Assembly (NCBI GenBank): GCA_963831155.1
Contig: CAWHOY010000005.1
Coordinates: 1,018,572 to 1,082,571 of the forward strand
Direction of reading: 5' to 3'
Length of the DNA: 64,000 bases
Origin: CAVRXQ01 sp963831155
GTDB lineage: Bacteria > Actinomycetota > Acidimicrobiia > Acidimicrobiales > Bog-793
Part shown: piece by piece, positions 16,475 through 24,558 of the stretch
How the letters are laid out: each line of letters begins with the position of its first letter
How positions within the stretch are numbered: position 1 is the first letter of the stretch
The notes under the pieces: generated by a model
Seen by the model: the letters and a program-made list of their open reading frames with translations, nothing else
What the model was told of the DNA's origin: nothing
Database searches by the model: none
Translations under genes and position numbers: made by a program

Positions 16475-17479
16475 CTAGGGACTAGCGCCGTCCGACGGAG
16501 CGACGTCATCGTCTCCAGCGAGCCAAGCACTGACGCGGTCGAACACTGACGAGATGCCTTCACCCGCCCTTTCGAAGATCGCCGCGAATCGGGCGCGGTA
16601 ATGCTGAAGCGCTGCTTCAAACTCGGCAGTTGCCGGCGGCTCCTGACCACGTCGGAGATAGCTTCCGGATCGGACCCGGTCGAGTTCTCCAGCACTGACC
16701 CAAGCGATCAGTTCGCGCACTCTTCGGACCGGAAATGGGTGCGTAGTCGCGATCTCGGCAAAAAATCGCGAGTAGCGCCCAAAGGGATCTGATTCGCCCT
16801 CGTACTCGGTCGCCTGACGGAGAAAGGCGTCGAGGTTGAGATCTTCCACCGGTCCCCCGGCCATCCGCATCAACGTGCGGCAAACCACCAGCGGCTCACC
16901 GGCGACGATCGCGCTTGCCCGATCTGACGTCAGCTCGGCGGCTCTCGACCACTCAAGAAGCGCGAAGTAGACGGCCGCGATCGGAAGGCCGGTGAGAGGA
17001 ACCCCGCGGATTGCGCCTCGCATAATCATCTGCACCAACTGGAACGTCGTCGTCAGAGTCACATGGCCGGCGAGAACATGTCCCATTTCGTGGCCGAGCA
17101 CGGCGGTCAACTCATCTTCGGAGTACGAACTGACCAATCCGGAACTCACAAGGGTGATCGGCTCGTTTGCACCGATCGTGAGCCCGCTTCCGACGGGTTG
17201 CTGTGAAACGTAAAGCTTCGGGCAGCGTTCGATGTCCAAAACGTGGGCGCAACGTCGCTGAATGGCCCAAATCGCGGGCAACTGGTCGTCGCCCGTTCGG
17301 ACAGCGTTTCCCATCAGCAGTTGGCGGAGTCTGCGCTCGTAGCCGTGTTCGGTCAGGAACTTCACGACTCTCTCGAGACCCGGCACGGTGCGGAGCGCAG
17401 CCGTCGCGGCGCGATCGGCAGGGTGCGCAAACCCTTGGGCGCTAATCCCGGGGAAACTCGTTGCAAGGTCAATCGTCAT
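16475..17479 (-). CDS. M48-family zinc metalloprotease (HtpX/Ste24-like)
   Basis: 334 residues. The zinc motif is AVLGHEMGHVLAGH (His130, Glu131, His134) and the third ligand Glu lies in WSRAAELTSDRAS. Two hydrophobic stretches around the motif (VPLTGLPIAAVYFALL is one) suggest membrane association. The N-terminal region (LATSFPGISAQGFAHPADRAATAAL) matches the actinobacterial group of M48 proteins. Probably degrades misfolded membrane proteins. Ends 159 bp from the IS481 left end, which is inserted upstream of its promoter region. Confidence 0.88.
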   Translation of the reverse strand: MTIDLATSFPGISAQGFAHPADRAATAALRTVPGLERVVKFLTEHGYERRLRQLLMGNAVRTGDDQLPAIWAIQRRCAHVLDIERCPKLYVSQQPVGSGLTIGANEPITLVSSGLVSSYSEDELTAVLGHEMGHVLAGHVTLTTTFQLVQMIMRGAIRGVPLTGLPIAAVYFALLEWSRAAELTSDRASAIVAGEPLVVCRTLMRMAGGPVEDLNLDAFLRQATEYEGESDPFGRYSRFFAEIATTHPFPVRRVRELIAWVSAGELDRVRSGSYLRRGQEPPATAEFEAALQHYRARFAAIFERAGEGISSVFDRVSAWLAGDDDVAPSDGASP

Positions 17480-17637
17480 GCGCGGCGGCCCTCTTCAGTG
17501 CGTTCCTGTCTAGCTCTATTCGGCTCATGGGATGAAACATCGGGGTGGTTCGGAGGGAAAGAGTTGCTCTCGCACCGGCCCTGACGTGGTTTTTTCTTGG
17601 TGGCGGGGGAGTCTGCGAGTTCAGAACATAGCGGACA

Positions 17638-18874
17638 GGTCTCGCGCGACATCGTGGACGCCGAGGGGGTGTCCAGATGGAGCTCGCAGCGTTCGTCGTC
17701 CAGGCGGTTCTCGCAGAAAAGCGCAGTGTCCGTGCGGTTGCCAAGGAGCACGGGATCTCGAAGACCTGGCTCTACGAGCTCTTGGCCCGCTACAAACAGG
17801 GCGGTGAGGCGGCGCTCGCCAAAAGGAGCAGGCGCCCGCACCACTCTCCGACAAAGGTCTCAGCCGACTTAGAAGACGAGATCGTCGAGCTCCGAAAAGC
17901 ACTGGCCGAGTTCGGCACGGAGTGCGGGGCCGACACGATCTACACCCACCTTGTCCGCCGCCACAAGGTGGCGCCCTGTTCGGTCTCGACGGTTTGGCGG
18001 GTGCTGACGAGACGGGGCTTCATCGTCCCCGAACCGCACAAGCGACCGCGCTGCTCCTACATCCGATTCGAAGCGGCGTTGCCCAATGAGTGTTGGCAGA
18101 TGGACATGACGCACTACGCGCTTTCATCAGGTGAAGGCGTCGAGATCTTGAACGTGATCGACGACTACTCGAGGCTCTGTGTTCAGAGCAAGGCCTTTCC
18201 CGTCACGACCGCCGCCGACGTTGTTCAGACCTTCTACGAAGCCGCAGGACAATACGGCTTTCCCCAGAGCGTCTTGTCGGACAACGGCTGCATCTTTACT
18301 GCCTCGGCGAGAGGCGATCGCGGCGCGCTCGCGACGGAGCTCGCCGCGTTGGGCATCGTCTTCAAGCACAGCCGGGTCAACCATCCCCAGACCTGTGGGA
18401 AGGTCGAGAGATTCCACCAGACCGACAAGAAGTTCGTCGACAAGGCGAAACCTGCGACGCTCTCCGAACTGCAAGCACGCCTCGACGTCTTCGCCGCTTA
18501 CTACAACGACGTCCGTCCGCATCGTTCGAAGAACCGCATCACGCCACGCGCCGCCTACGACGCCAGGGTGAAGGCGACGCCCCGCGGCAAGCCGATCCGT
18601 GACTCCGGCGAGTTCCGAATCCGCACCGACAAAGTCGACAAAGGCGGCAAAGTCACCCTTCGCTACGCCGGAAAGCTCCGCCACATGAGCATCGGCAGGG
18701 CGCACACGAAAGAACGTGTGCTGCTGTTGGTGGACGACCGCGACGTCAGGGTCTACTCACAAGACGGCGAGTACCTCGGCGAGCTGAAAATCGACCCGGC
18801 CAAGGACTACCAGGGCCAAATCTCGTAATGTCCGCGATGTCCCGAGAGATGTGTCCGGGATGTCTCGCGACACC
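17638..18874 (+). mobile_element. IS481-family insertion sequence
   Basis: Imperfect terminal inverted repeats bracket the transposase: left 17638-17659 (GGTCTCGCGCGACATCGTGG...) and right 18853-18874, whose complement matches 18 of 22 positions. The right end carries a second, similar unit just inside (starting at 18831), so two tandem 22-bp units GTCCGCGATGTCCC / GTCCGGGATGTCTC are present. No clear target duplication was found. The element abuts a tRNA 3' fragment on its right. Confidence 0.7.
17677..18828 (+). CDS. IS481-family DDE transposase
   Basis: 383 residues. An N-terminal helix-turn-helix (RSVRAVAKEHGISKTWLYEL) precedes an integrase core with the DDE triad: Asp in CWQMDMTHYAL, Asp in SVLSDNGCIF, and Glu in CGKVERFHQT, followed by YYNDVRPHRS typical of the family. 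A C-terminal beta-rich region has HMSIGRAHTKERVLLLVDD. Length is normal and no interruption is seen, so the element may be active. Confidence 0.95.
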   Translation: MELAAFVVQAVLAEKRSVRAVAKEHGISKTWLYELLARYKQGGEAALAKRSRRPHHSPTKVSADLEDEIVELRKALAEFGTECGADTIYTHLVRRHKVAPCSVSTVWRVLTRRGFIVPEPHKRPRCSYIRFEAALPNECWQMDMTHYALSSGEGVEILNVIDDYSRLCVQSKAFPVTTAADVVQTFYEAAGQYGFPQSVLSDNGCIFTASARGDRGALATELAALGIVFKHSRVNHPQTCGKVERFHQTDKKFVDKAKPATLSELQARLDVFAAYYNDVRPHRSKNRITPRAAYDARVKATPRGKPIRDSGEFRIRTDKVDKGGKVTLRYAGKLRHMSIGRAHTKERVLLLVDDRDVRVYSQDGEYLGELKIDPAKDYQGQIS

Positions 18875-18880
18875 GCAATC

Positions 18881-18919
18881 GGCGGAGAGGGGGGGATTTG
18901 AACCCCCGACCTTCGGGTT
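18881..18919 (-). repeat. tRNA 3'-end fragment (integration scar)
   Basis: On the minus strand this reads AACCCGAAGGTC, then a T-arm GGGGG-TTCAAAT-CCCCC and an acceptor end CTCTCCGCC. The 5' half of a tRNA is absent: upstream sequence belongs to a sigma-factor gene. Such 3' fragments are left when an element integrates in a tRNA gene. The same AACCCGAAGGTC block recurs in the fragments at 47657 and 55042. Confidence 0.65.
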
Positions 18920-18926
18920 CTAGACC

Positions 18927-19224
18927 TCGTGAGCCACCGGTCGTAGGCAAGTCCTTGTCGTCCCTCACTTCTCAATGCCTGACGGACGAGGTTGTTGGCG
19001 ATGCCGAAAAGCCAGGGTCGGGCGTCGTCGTGCTCAAGGTCGAAGCGAGTGCGGTGCTCAAAGGCCCATCGGAAGACGTCGCCGGCAACGTCCTCTCCCC
19101 ATACGGCGTTGAGACGTCGGAGACAGAAAGCAGCGACTACGTCGAAGTGGCGATCGAAGATGGCGCTGAACGCTTCCGGCTTACTCAGCGACTGCTCGAT
19201 GATCCATGAATCGTTCATAGCCAT
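18927..19224 (-). pseudogene. ECF sigma factor truncated after region 2
   Basis: From the ATG at 19224 (a second at 19218) the frame reads EAFSAIFDRHFDVVAAFCLRR, then WGEDVAGDVFRWAFEHRTRF and ARPWLFGIANNLVRQ: sigma-70 region 2 with the core-binding and -10-recognition helices. The protein runs straight into translated tRNA sequence (RRSGVQIPPSPP) and IS481, so region 4, which recognises the -35, is missing. It cannot work as a normal sigma factor. The break was probably made by the integration that left the tRNA fragment. Confidence 0.8.
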
Positions 19225-19419
19225 CAGTAGTCTTTGGCCGCAGCTCCCCAAGCGGTTCGCGGTGGATCCAGTGGCAGACACCTACACCGGTGATGAAACC
19301 AGCTGGTGACCGCCGGAGTATCGGACGGCCACGGCACGACTCCGGGCACAGTTGTTTGAGCAAATGTGTCCCGAAGTGCAGGACGATGTGTCTCGATCTG
19401 TGGAATACGATGGGGCACC

Positions 19420-20337
19420 ATGAGTACCGCTGGACGGCGCCTCCGAACACTCATCGACGAGCCCGGCCTCATCGTCTGCCCGGTGGTCAACGGTCCGCTC
19501 TCGGCCCGTTTAGCTCAGGATGTCGGCTTCGTAACGGTGCTCCTCGGCGGTTTTGGTGTCGCTGGGGAAAGGTTCGCTCTACCCGATCTCGGGTTGATCA
19601 CCTTCTCGGACATGCTGGATCAGCTGCGCAACACGTGTGCGGCCGTCCCGGGATTCTCGGTCATCGCCGACGGAGATACCGGCTACGGGAACGCGCTGAA
19701 CGTGCAGCGAACCGTGATCGAATATGCCCGCGCGGGCGCCGCGGGGATCCTGCTCGAGGATCAACTCTGGCCGAAGAAGTGCGGCCACTACTCGGGCCGC
19801 CACGCCGTCGTGTCCGCTGAAGAGGCGCGCATGAAGATTCGAGCGGCTGTCGACGCCCGTCGCGATGCTGGAGTCGACATCATCATCGTTGCACGAACCG
19901 ACGCGCGCTCTGCGGTCGATCTCGACGAAGCGATGCGCCGCGCCAAGATATTCGAGGAGGAAGGGGCCGACGTCGTCTTCATCGAGGCGCTCAAGTCGGA
20001 AGAAGAGCTGCGTACGTTCGCTGCGTCGCTCACGGCGCATACATGGGCGAACATGATGCCGAGGACGCCTCTCGTCAGCCGCAACAGCCTCGCGGAGATG
20101 GGTATCAAGATTGTGACCTACAACGTTGCGTTGGCGGCGACCGTTCATGCGGTGCGCGCGGCATTCACCGCGTTGGCGAAGGACGACATAAGCCAGCTAC
20201 CGCCACTTGCTTCTTTCGACGAACTCGCAGATCTCGTCGAGTTGCCAGCGTTCAAGGAAGCTGAGTCCCGCTACTTGATTCCTGAACCGGACTCCCACAC
20301 AGATCCGTTACCAGATTTCCGTGACGGCAGCGGATAA
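19420..20337 (+). CDS. Isocitrate lyase / PEP mutase-family lyase
   Basis: 305 residues from the ATG at 19420. The superfamily motifs are VIADGDTGYGN (metal-binding Asp pair) and LEDQLWPKKCGHYSGR (the K-K-C-G-H active-site loop), then VARTDAR. Members cleave 2-methylisocitrate, oxaloacetate or 2,3-dimethylmalate, or rearrange phosphonopyruvate. The KKCGH loop favours a C-C lyase over a PEP mutase. Located at the edge of the catabolic locus; it may handle a C4-C7 dicarboxylate produced there. Confidence 0.88.
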   Translation: MSTAGRRLRTLIDEPGLIVCPVVNGPLSARLAQDVGFVTVLLGGFGVAGERFALPDLGLITFSDMLDQLRNTCAAVPGFSVIADGDTGYGNALNVQRTVIEYARAGAAGILLEDQLWPKKCGHYSGRHAVVSAEEARMKIRAAVDARRDAGVDIIIVARTDARSAVDLDEAMRRAKIFEEEGADVVFIEALKSEEELRTFAASLTAHTWANMMPRTPLVSRNSLAEMGIKIVTYNVALAATVHAVRAAFTALAKDDISQLPPLASFDELADLVELPAFKEAESRYLIPEPDSHTDPLPDFRDGSG

Positions 20338-20384
20338 GTGCGACTCGGGATATCGCCCCTACCCGGCAGTGATGCTTCGTGTTT

Positions 20385-20403
20385 GCTATCTCAAGGTGAT
20401 AGC
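20385..20403. promoter_or_regulatory. Inverted repeat before the DUF1932 dehydrogenase gene
   Basis: GCTATC-N7-GATAGC, with flanking TTT and GAAA extending the symmetry by imperfect pairs. It lies 24 bp upstream of the ATG at 20427. It may be an operator; no T-run follows, so it is unlikely to be a terminator. Confidence 0.35.
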
Positions 20404-20426
20404 GAAAGTTCAACGTTGAGACGACC

Positions 20427-21239
20427 ATGAGAGTCGGGCTCCTTCATCCTGGCGACATGGGGGCCGCGTTGGCATCCGCTCTTGGCGCAGTCGGCCATAC
20501 GGTGCTATGGGCGTCTGAAGGGAGAAGCACTGCGACCGCCGAGCGTGCAAAATCGGCCGGCCTCGAGGACTGTGGCACTACCCGGGAGCTCGCCGGGCAC
20601 TGCGAGGTCATCTTGTCCATTTGCCCCCCGGCAGCCGCTGTCGACGTCGCTCGCCGTGTGCCATCTTTTGCTGGCATTTATGTGGATGCGAACACGATTT
20701 CCCCAGCGACGTCGCGTGCGATCGAAGAGCAGGTTGGCCGATACGTCGACGGTTCGATCATCGGTCCTCCCCCGACAACACGTGACACGACCCGGCTCTA
20801 CCTATCGGGGACAGAAGCCGACACGATCGCCGAACTCTTCGCCACAACGATCGTCGAACCGATCGTTGTCTCAAACAGCCCCGGTTCGGCTTCTGCCGTC
20901 AAGATGGCCTTCTCCGCCTGGACGAAAGGAACCGCCGCGCTCGCGCTCGCCATCCGCTCGCTCGCGCGTGCCGAAGACGTCGAACAGCCGATTCTCCGCG
21001 AGTGGGCGAAGTCCCAGCCCGATCTACCCGAACTTTGCGAGTCGGCAGCACGTTCCGCGCAGCGCTACGGGTGGCGTTGGAAGGATGAGATGGAGGAGAT
21101 AGCCGACACTTTCGCGTCCGCTGGCCTTCCCGACGGATTTCACCGCGCCGCGGCAGAGATCTACCAACGCTCTCCTCATGAGCCAGCAGGCAGCGACTCT
21201 TTCGAACGCGTCCTTTCGGCACTCCGACAGGAACGATAA
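20427..21239 (+). CDS. NAD(P)-binding dehydrogenase with DUF1932 C-terminal domain
   Basis: 270 residues. The N-terminal Rossmann domain begins MRVGLLHPGDMGAALASAL, with GxxGxG replaced by HPGDMG, as in the 6-phosphogluconate-dehydrogenase-like group. The C-terminal part (SGSASAVKMAFSAWTKGTAALAL region, K as the likely catalytic residue) is the DUF1932 domain. Related proteins sit in aromatic-acid and phosphonate catabolic clusters. Substrate unknown. Confidence 0.85.
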   Translation: MRVGLLHPGDMGAALASALGAVGHTVLWASEGRSTATAERAKSAGLEDCGTTRELAGHCEVILSICPPAAAVDVARRVPSFAGIYVDANTISPATSRAIEEQVGRYVDGSIIGPPPTTRDTTRLYLSGTEADTIAELFATTIVEPIVVSNSPGSASAVKMAFSAWTKGTAALALAIRSLARAEDVEQPILREWAKSQPDLPELCESAARSAQRYGWRWKDEMEEIADTFASAGLPDGFHRAAAEIYQRSPHEPAGSDSFERVLSALRQER

Positions 21240-21290
21240 ACGGACGACCCGCAGTGAGCTCCGCTTTCAAGAGCACAGCACGACCACGCG

Positions 21291-21773
21291 TCAGTGTGGG
21301 ATCGAGTCTCCGAGCACCCGCCCAGCCACTTCGACCGGCTTGGCTGAGACAAGCACGAAGGCGATCCGACATGGGGCGCTGCTGCGGTTCGCAAAGCCGT
21401 GGATCGTGCCTCGCTGAACGAGAAGGTCGCCGGCTTCGAGGTGGACCGTCTCGCCTCCGTCGAGCTCCATGTCGATTTCGCCATCAATTACGACGCCGTA
21501 GTCGACCGAGGCGGTTCGGTGCATGAATTCGGGGTTACCGGGCTCGAACTGCACGACGCGAAACACCGTTCCGGCCGTAATCGTCAGGCCGATGTCTTGA
21601 ATCGCGGCATCGTCGTTTCCGTGGTTGTCGACGGGAACCGAGTCGCTCGTCCAAAGCACCCGTGAGGCCACACGCTCGCGCCGGGGTACAAGTTCGTCGC
21701 GGCGATCGCTCTGGACGATCGCTCGCCCCTCGTCATCGTGTCCCGTGACGATTCGCCTTACCGTCGATTCGAT
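21291..21773 (-). CDS. Cupin-domain protein, possibly with an ATC start
   Basis: The family usually begins a few residues before RRIVTGHDDEGRAI. In this frame the nearest candidate is an ATC codon at 21773 directly after GAGGAGGGG; there is no ATG or GTG between it and a GTG at 21818, which has no ribosome site. About 160 residues. The single cupin barrel has FRVVQFEPGNPEFMHRTASVDYGVVIDGE and LEAGDLLVQRGTIHGFANRS, giving His and Glu metal ligands with one His less than canonical. Divergent from the IclR gene. Probable small-molecule-binding or isomerase role. Confidence 0.75.
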   Translation of the reverse strand: MESTVRRIVTGHDDEGRAIVQSDRRDELVPRRERVASRVLWTSDSVPVDNHGNDDAAIQDIGLTITAGTVFRVVQFEPGNPEFMHRTASVDYGVVIDGEIDMELDGGETVHLEAGDLLVQRGTIHGFANRSSAPCRIAFVLVSAKPVEVAGRVLGDSIPH

Positions 21774-21937
21774 GGTCCCCTCCTCGGTTCGGCTCCGACC
21801 AGGGCTGACGCTCTCCACGTGACCAGGGGCGCATACTCGGCGACACCTGCGCGTTGCCTCTCTGTGACCGCTGCTAGCCGATGGCCGCTCCAAAGGGCAA
21901 CAACAACTGGGCGACCGCGTCCACCCGTCGAGACAGA

Positions 21938-21966
21938 TTGTCTTGCAATACGGGACACCTTATGAT
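21938..21966 (+). promoter_or_regulatory. Promoter of the IclR gene with embedded 19-bp operator
   Basis: TTGTCT (21938-21943) and TATGAT (21961-21966) are separated by 17 bp. Between and overlapping them is TGTCTTG-CAATA-CGGGACA (21939-21957), an imperfect palindrome. A 19-bp sequence of the same form (TGGACCG-AGATA-CGGGACA) lies at 40727-40745 upstream of the Liv importer operon. A repressor bound here would block the promoter. Confidence 0.55.
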
Positions 21967-21979
21967 CAAATCCGCTCGT

Positions 21980-22813
21980 ATGCCAACCGCCGCGGATTCG
22001 AACTCCGACCGGAGCCCGGTCCAAGTCGTCGGACGCGTAGCCGACATCCTTCTCGCCCTGCGCGAAGAGCCCAACGGTCTCAGCCTCTCCGAGATCGCCG
22101 CTCGTGTCGGACTCGCCCGCTCGACCGTACACCGTCTTATTAGCGCGCTCGAACACGATTCGTTTGTTGCCTCGGTTTCTCCGAGTGGCGGCTTTCGTCT
22201 CGGGCCTTTCTTCGGGAGCCTCGCGGTGGCCGCGTCCCGACACTTCACGCTCGCGATGCACCCGGACATCGCCTCGCTTTCGCGCGAGTTAAACGAGACG
22301 GTCGATCTCGCCGTGCTCGAGCACGACAAAGTGCTCTTCGTCGACCAGGTCGCAGCCGACACGCAGCGGCTCCGAGCCGTCTCTTCCATCGGCGCCGTCT
22401 TCCCTGCCCACTGCACAGCAAACGGGAAGGCGCTGCTTGCTGGGCTATCGAAAGCCGAAATCGAGCGACTGCTTCCTGAGCAGCTCGAGAAGTTGACACC
22501 GCACACGATCACTTCGCGTGCGCAGCTGCTCGAGGAACTAGAGACCGTTCGCGAAGTCGGGGTCGGCTACGACCGCGAGGAGCACACCGTGGGGATCTGT
22601 GCCGTCGGCGTGGCGATCGCGCCACTGAACTCCCCAGTCGCCGCGATCAGCGTCCCGTTGCCGTCGCAACGGTTCTACGGCAATGAGCAGCGGATCGCGG
22701 CGGCGCTCTTGCGCGTGCGAGCACGTCTCGAACGTGAACTCGGCAGCCATCGGGAGCTGCCCCGAGGCGACGGCCAAACCTCCCGGCGATTGAAAGAGCA
22801 CCCTCCAGCCTGA
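21980..22813 (+). CDS. IclR-family transcriptional regulator
   Basis: The ATG at 21980 is chosen because the likely -10 box ends at 21966, making an almost leaderless message; an ATG at 21962 lies inside that box. 277 residues. The winged helix (LSLSEIAARVGLARSTVHRLI, about residues 30-50) is followed by the IclR effector domain with NETVDLAVLEHDKVLFVDQV, FPAHCTANGKALLA and GVGYDREEHTVGICAVGVAI. It faces the cupin gene and heads the catabolic operon, so it is the probable regulator of the whole locus and of the Liv importer. Confidence 0.92.
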   Translation: MPTAADSNSDRSPVQVVGRVADILLALREEPNGLSLSEIAARVGLARSTVHRLISALEHDSFVASVSPSGGFRLGPFFGSLAVAASRHFTLAMHPDIASLSRELNETVDLAVLEHDKVLFVDQVAADTQRLRAVSSIGAVFPAHCTANGKALLAGLSKAEIERLLPEQLEKLTPHTITSRAQLLEELETVREVGVGYDREEHTVGICAVGVAIAPLNSPVAAISVPLPSQRFYGNEQRIAAALLRVRARLERELGSHRELPRGDGQTSRRLKEHPPA

Positions 22814-22827
22814 GCGAAAGGAACGCA

Positions 22828-24558
22828 ATGACGATCCCCACCGTCCGGCCGCCGCTCCCCGACGGGGTCGCGCTCGACGAGAACGTCTATGTAACGATGC
22901 GCGACGGAATTCGCCTTGCCGCGGACATCTATCGCCCGAATCGCGAGGGGCGGTATCCGGGGATCCTGTCGATGTCGCCGTATATCAAAGAGATCCAGCA
23001 GTGGCCGCCGGCGATCTCGCATTCCATCGAGGCGGGGAACACGGCATTTTTTGTCCCGAACGGTTACGTGCACGTCATCGTCTCAGCGCGGGGTTCTGGG
23101 CTCTCGCAGGGACGGTGGTCACCGTTCGAGTTCGCGCAGCAGCAGGACGGATACGACATGGTCGAGTGGATCGCGCAACAGCCGTGGTGCAACGGGAACG
23201 TCACGATGCTCGGCGACTCGTACTTCGGGATCATGCAGTGGCTCGTCGGGCTTCAGCGGCCGCCCCACCTCGCGTGCGTCGCGCCAGTTGACGCCTCGAC
23301 GGACTTCTACCGCGACTACGCCTGGAAGGGCGGGCTGTTCAATACGAGCTTCTTTGGGATGTGGGGCCCTGACACGATGGCGCAGTGCTACTGGCCGGGA
23401 GAGGTCGACGGCAAGCTGCCGCCCGCCGATCTCTTCAACGCGTTCTTGTCTCACCCCGAAGACGGCGAGTTCTGGTGGAACATCTCTTCCTGGACGAGGC
23501 TGCACGAACTAAAGGTGCCGGCGCTCAGCATCGTCCCGCAACCGAGCGCGAATCATTCGCGGGGTCAGCTTTGGAGCTATCCGAAGATCACGAGTCCAAA
23601 AAAGCTCGTCATTCTGCCGTGGAATCCGCAGTCGCACGTGACGTTCCTCGAGAGCATCCCGCTCAACGAATACATCCTTCGCTGGTTTGACCACTGGTGC
23701 AAAGGGGTCGAGAACGGGATCATGGACGAGCCGGAGGTGATGATCTGCGACTCGGTGACCCAGGAGTGGCGGTACGAGACCGAATACCCGCTGGCGCGTG
23801 CGCAATGGTCGAAATTCTTCTTCCACTCGGGTACTGACCAGCCGGCGTCGGAGCCCCCGTACGGCCGACTCAGCCTCGAAGCCCCGGCGGCTGAGGCTCC
23901 AGATTCGTATCCAACCGGCTCGCGGCTCCCGTCCACCGCGGAAATGAGCCATGACCCGCGCACACCGGCAGCAACGGCGCGGTTGATCACCGGTGATCCG
24001 CAGATTGCCTTCGTCTCCGATCCGCTCACAGCCGACCTGCGGGCGTGGGGACCGATGAGCGTCTCGATCTGGGCTGCGATCGACACACTTGACATGGCGT
24101 TTTTTGTGAAGCTGGCCGACGTCGACGCCGACGGTAAGCGACAAATGATCTCCGAGCACGTGCTCAAAGCCTCCTACCGAGAGGTCGACGAGGCTCGCTC
24201 GACACTAGGGCTGCCCTTCCACCCGTACCAGAACCCGAATCGTCCCCAACCCGGCGAGATCCACGAGTACCGCATTGAGCTACCGCCCAAGTTCTGGACG
24301 TTCAGGAAAGGGCACCGAATCTGGGTGCAGATCTCGAGCGACGACAACGTGTACCACATGATGCTGCACACCATCTACACATCGGAGCTGCTACCCGTGC
24401 CAGGGAAGGCGACGATCTTCCATGACGAGGAGCATCCGTCGCACTTGCTGCTGCCGGTGATCCCGGACGCTCCGGAGATCCAGCAAGTTTCGAGACCGGT
24501 CGCTGACATTCACTGGCCGCCGATCCGTGAAGCGACGGCGAACGCGCATGAGCGATGA
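22828..24558 (+). CDS. CocE/NonD-type (S15) alpha/beta hydrolase
   Basis: 576 residues, start ATG with AAAGGA upstream. The nucleophile elbow is GDSYFGIMQW (Ser131). The acid and His should be in the second half; VTFLESIPLNEYILRWFDHWCKG closes the hydrolase fold and FRKGHRIWVQISSDD belongs to the C-terminal jelly-roll domain found in cocaine esterase and X-Pro dipeptidyl peptidases. Family members hydrolyse esters or amides of bulky acids. First gene of the operon, overlapping hyuA by 11 bases. Probably opens the substrate before the ring-processing steps. Confidence 0.9.
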   Translation: MTIPTVRPPLPDGVALDENVYVTMRDGIRLAADIYRPNREGRYPGILSMSPYIKEIQQWPPAISHSIEAGNTAFFVPNGYVHVIVSARGSGLSQGRWSPFEFAQQQDGYDMVEWIAQQPWCNGNVTMLGDSYFGIMQWLVGLQRPPHLACVAPVDASTDFYRDYAWKGGLFNTSFFGMWGPDTMAQCYWPGEVDGKLPPADLFNAFLSHPEDGEFWWNISSWTRLHELKVPALSIVPQPSANHSRGQLWSYPKITSPKKLVILPWNPQSHVTFLESIPLNEYILRWFDHWCKGVENGIMDEPEVMICDSVTQEWRYETEYPLARAQWSKFFFHSGTDQPASEPPYGRLSLEAPAAEAPDSYPTGSRLPSTAEMSHDPRTPAATARLITGDPQIAFVSDPLTADLRAWGPMSVSIWAAIDTLDMAFFVKLADVDADGKRQMISEHVLKASYREVDEARSTLGLPFHPYQNPNRPQPGEIHEYRIELPPKFWTFRKGHRIWVQISSDDNVYHMMLHTIYTSELLPVPGKATIFHDEEHPSHLLLPVIPDAPEIQQVSRPVADIHWPPIREATANAHER

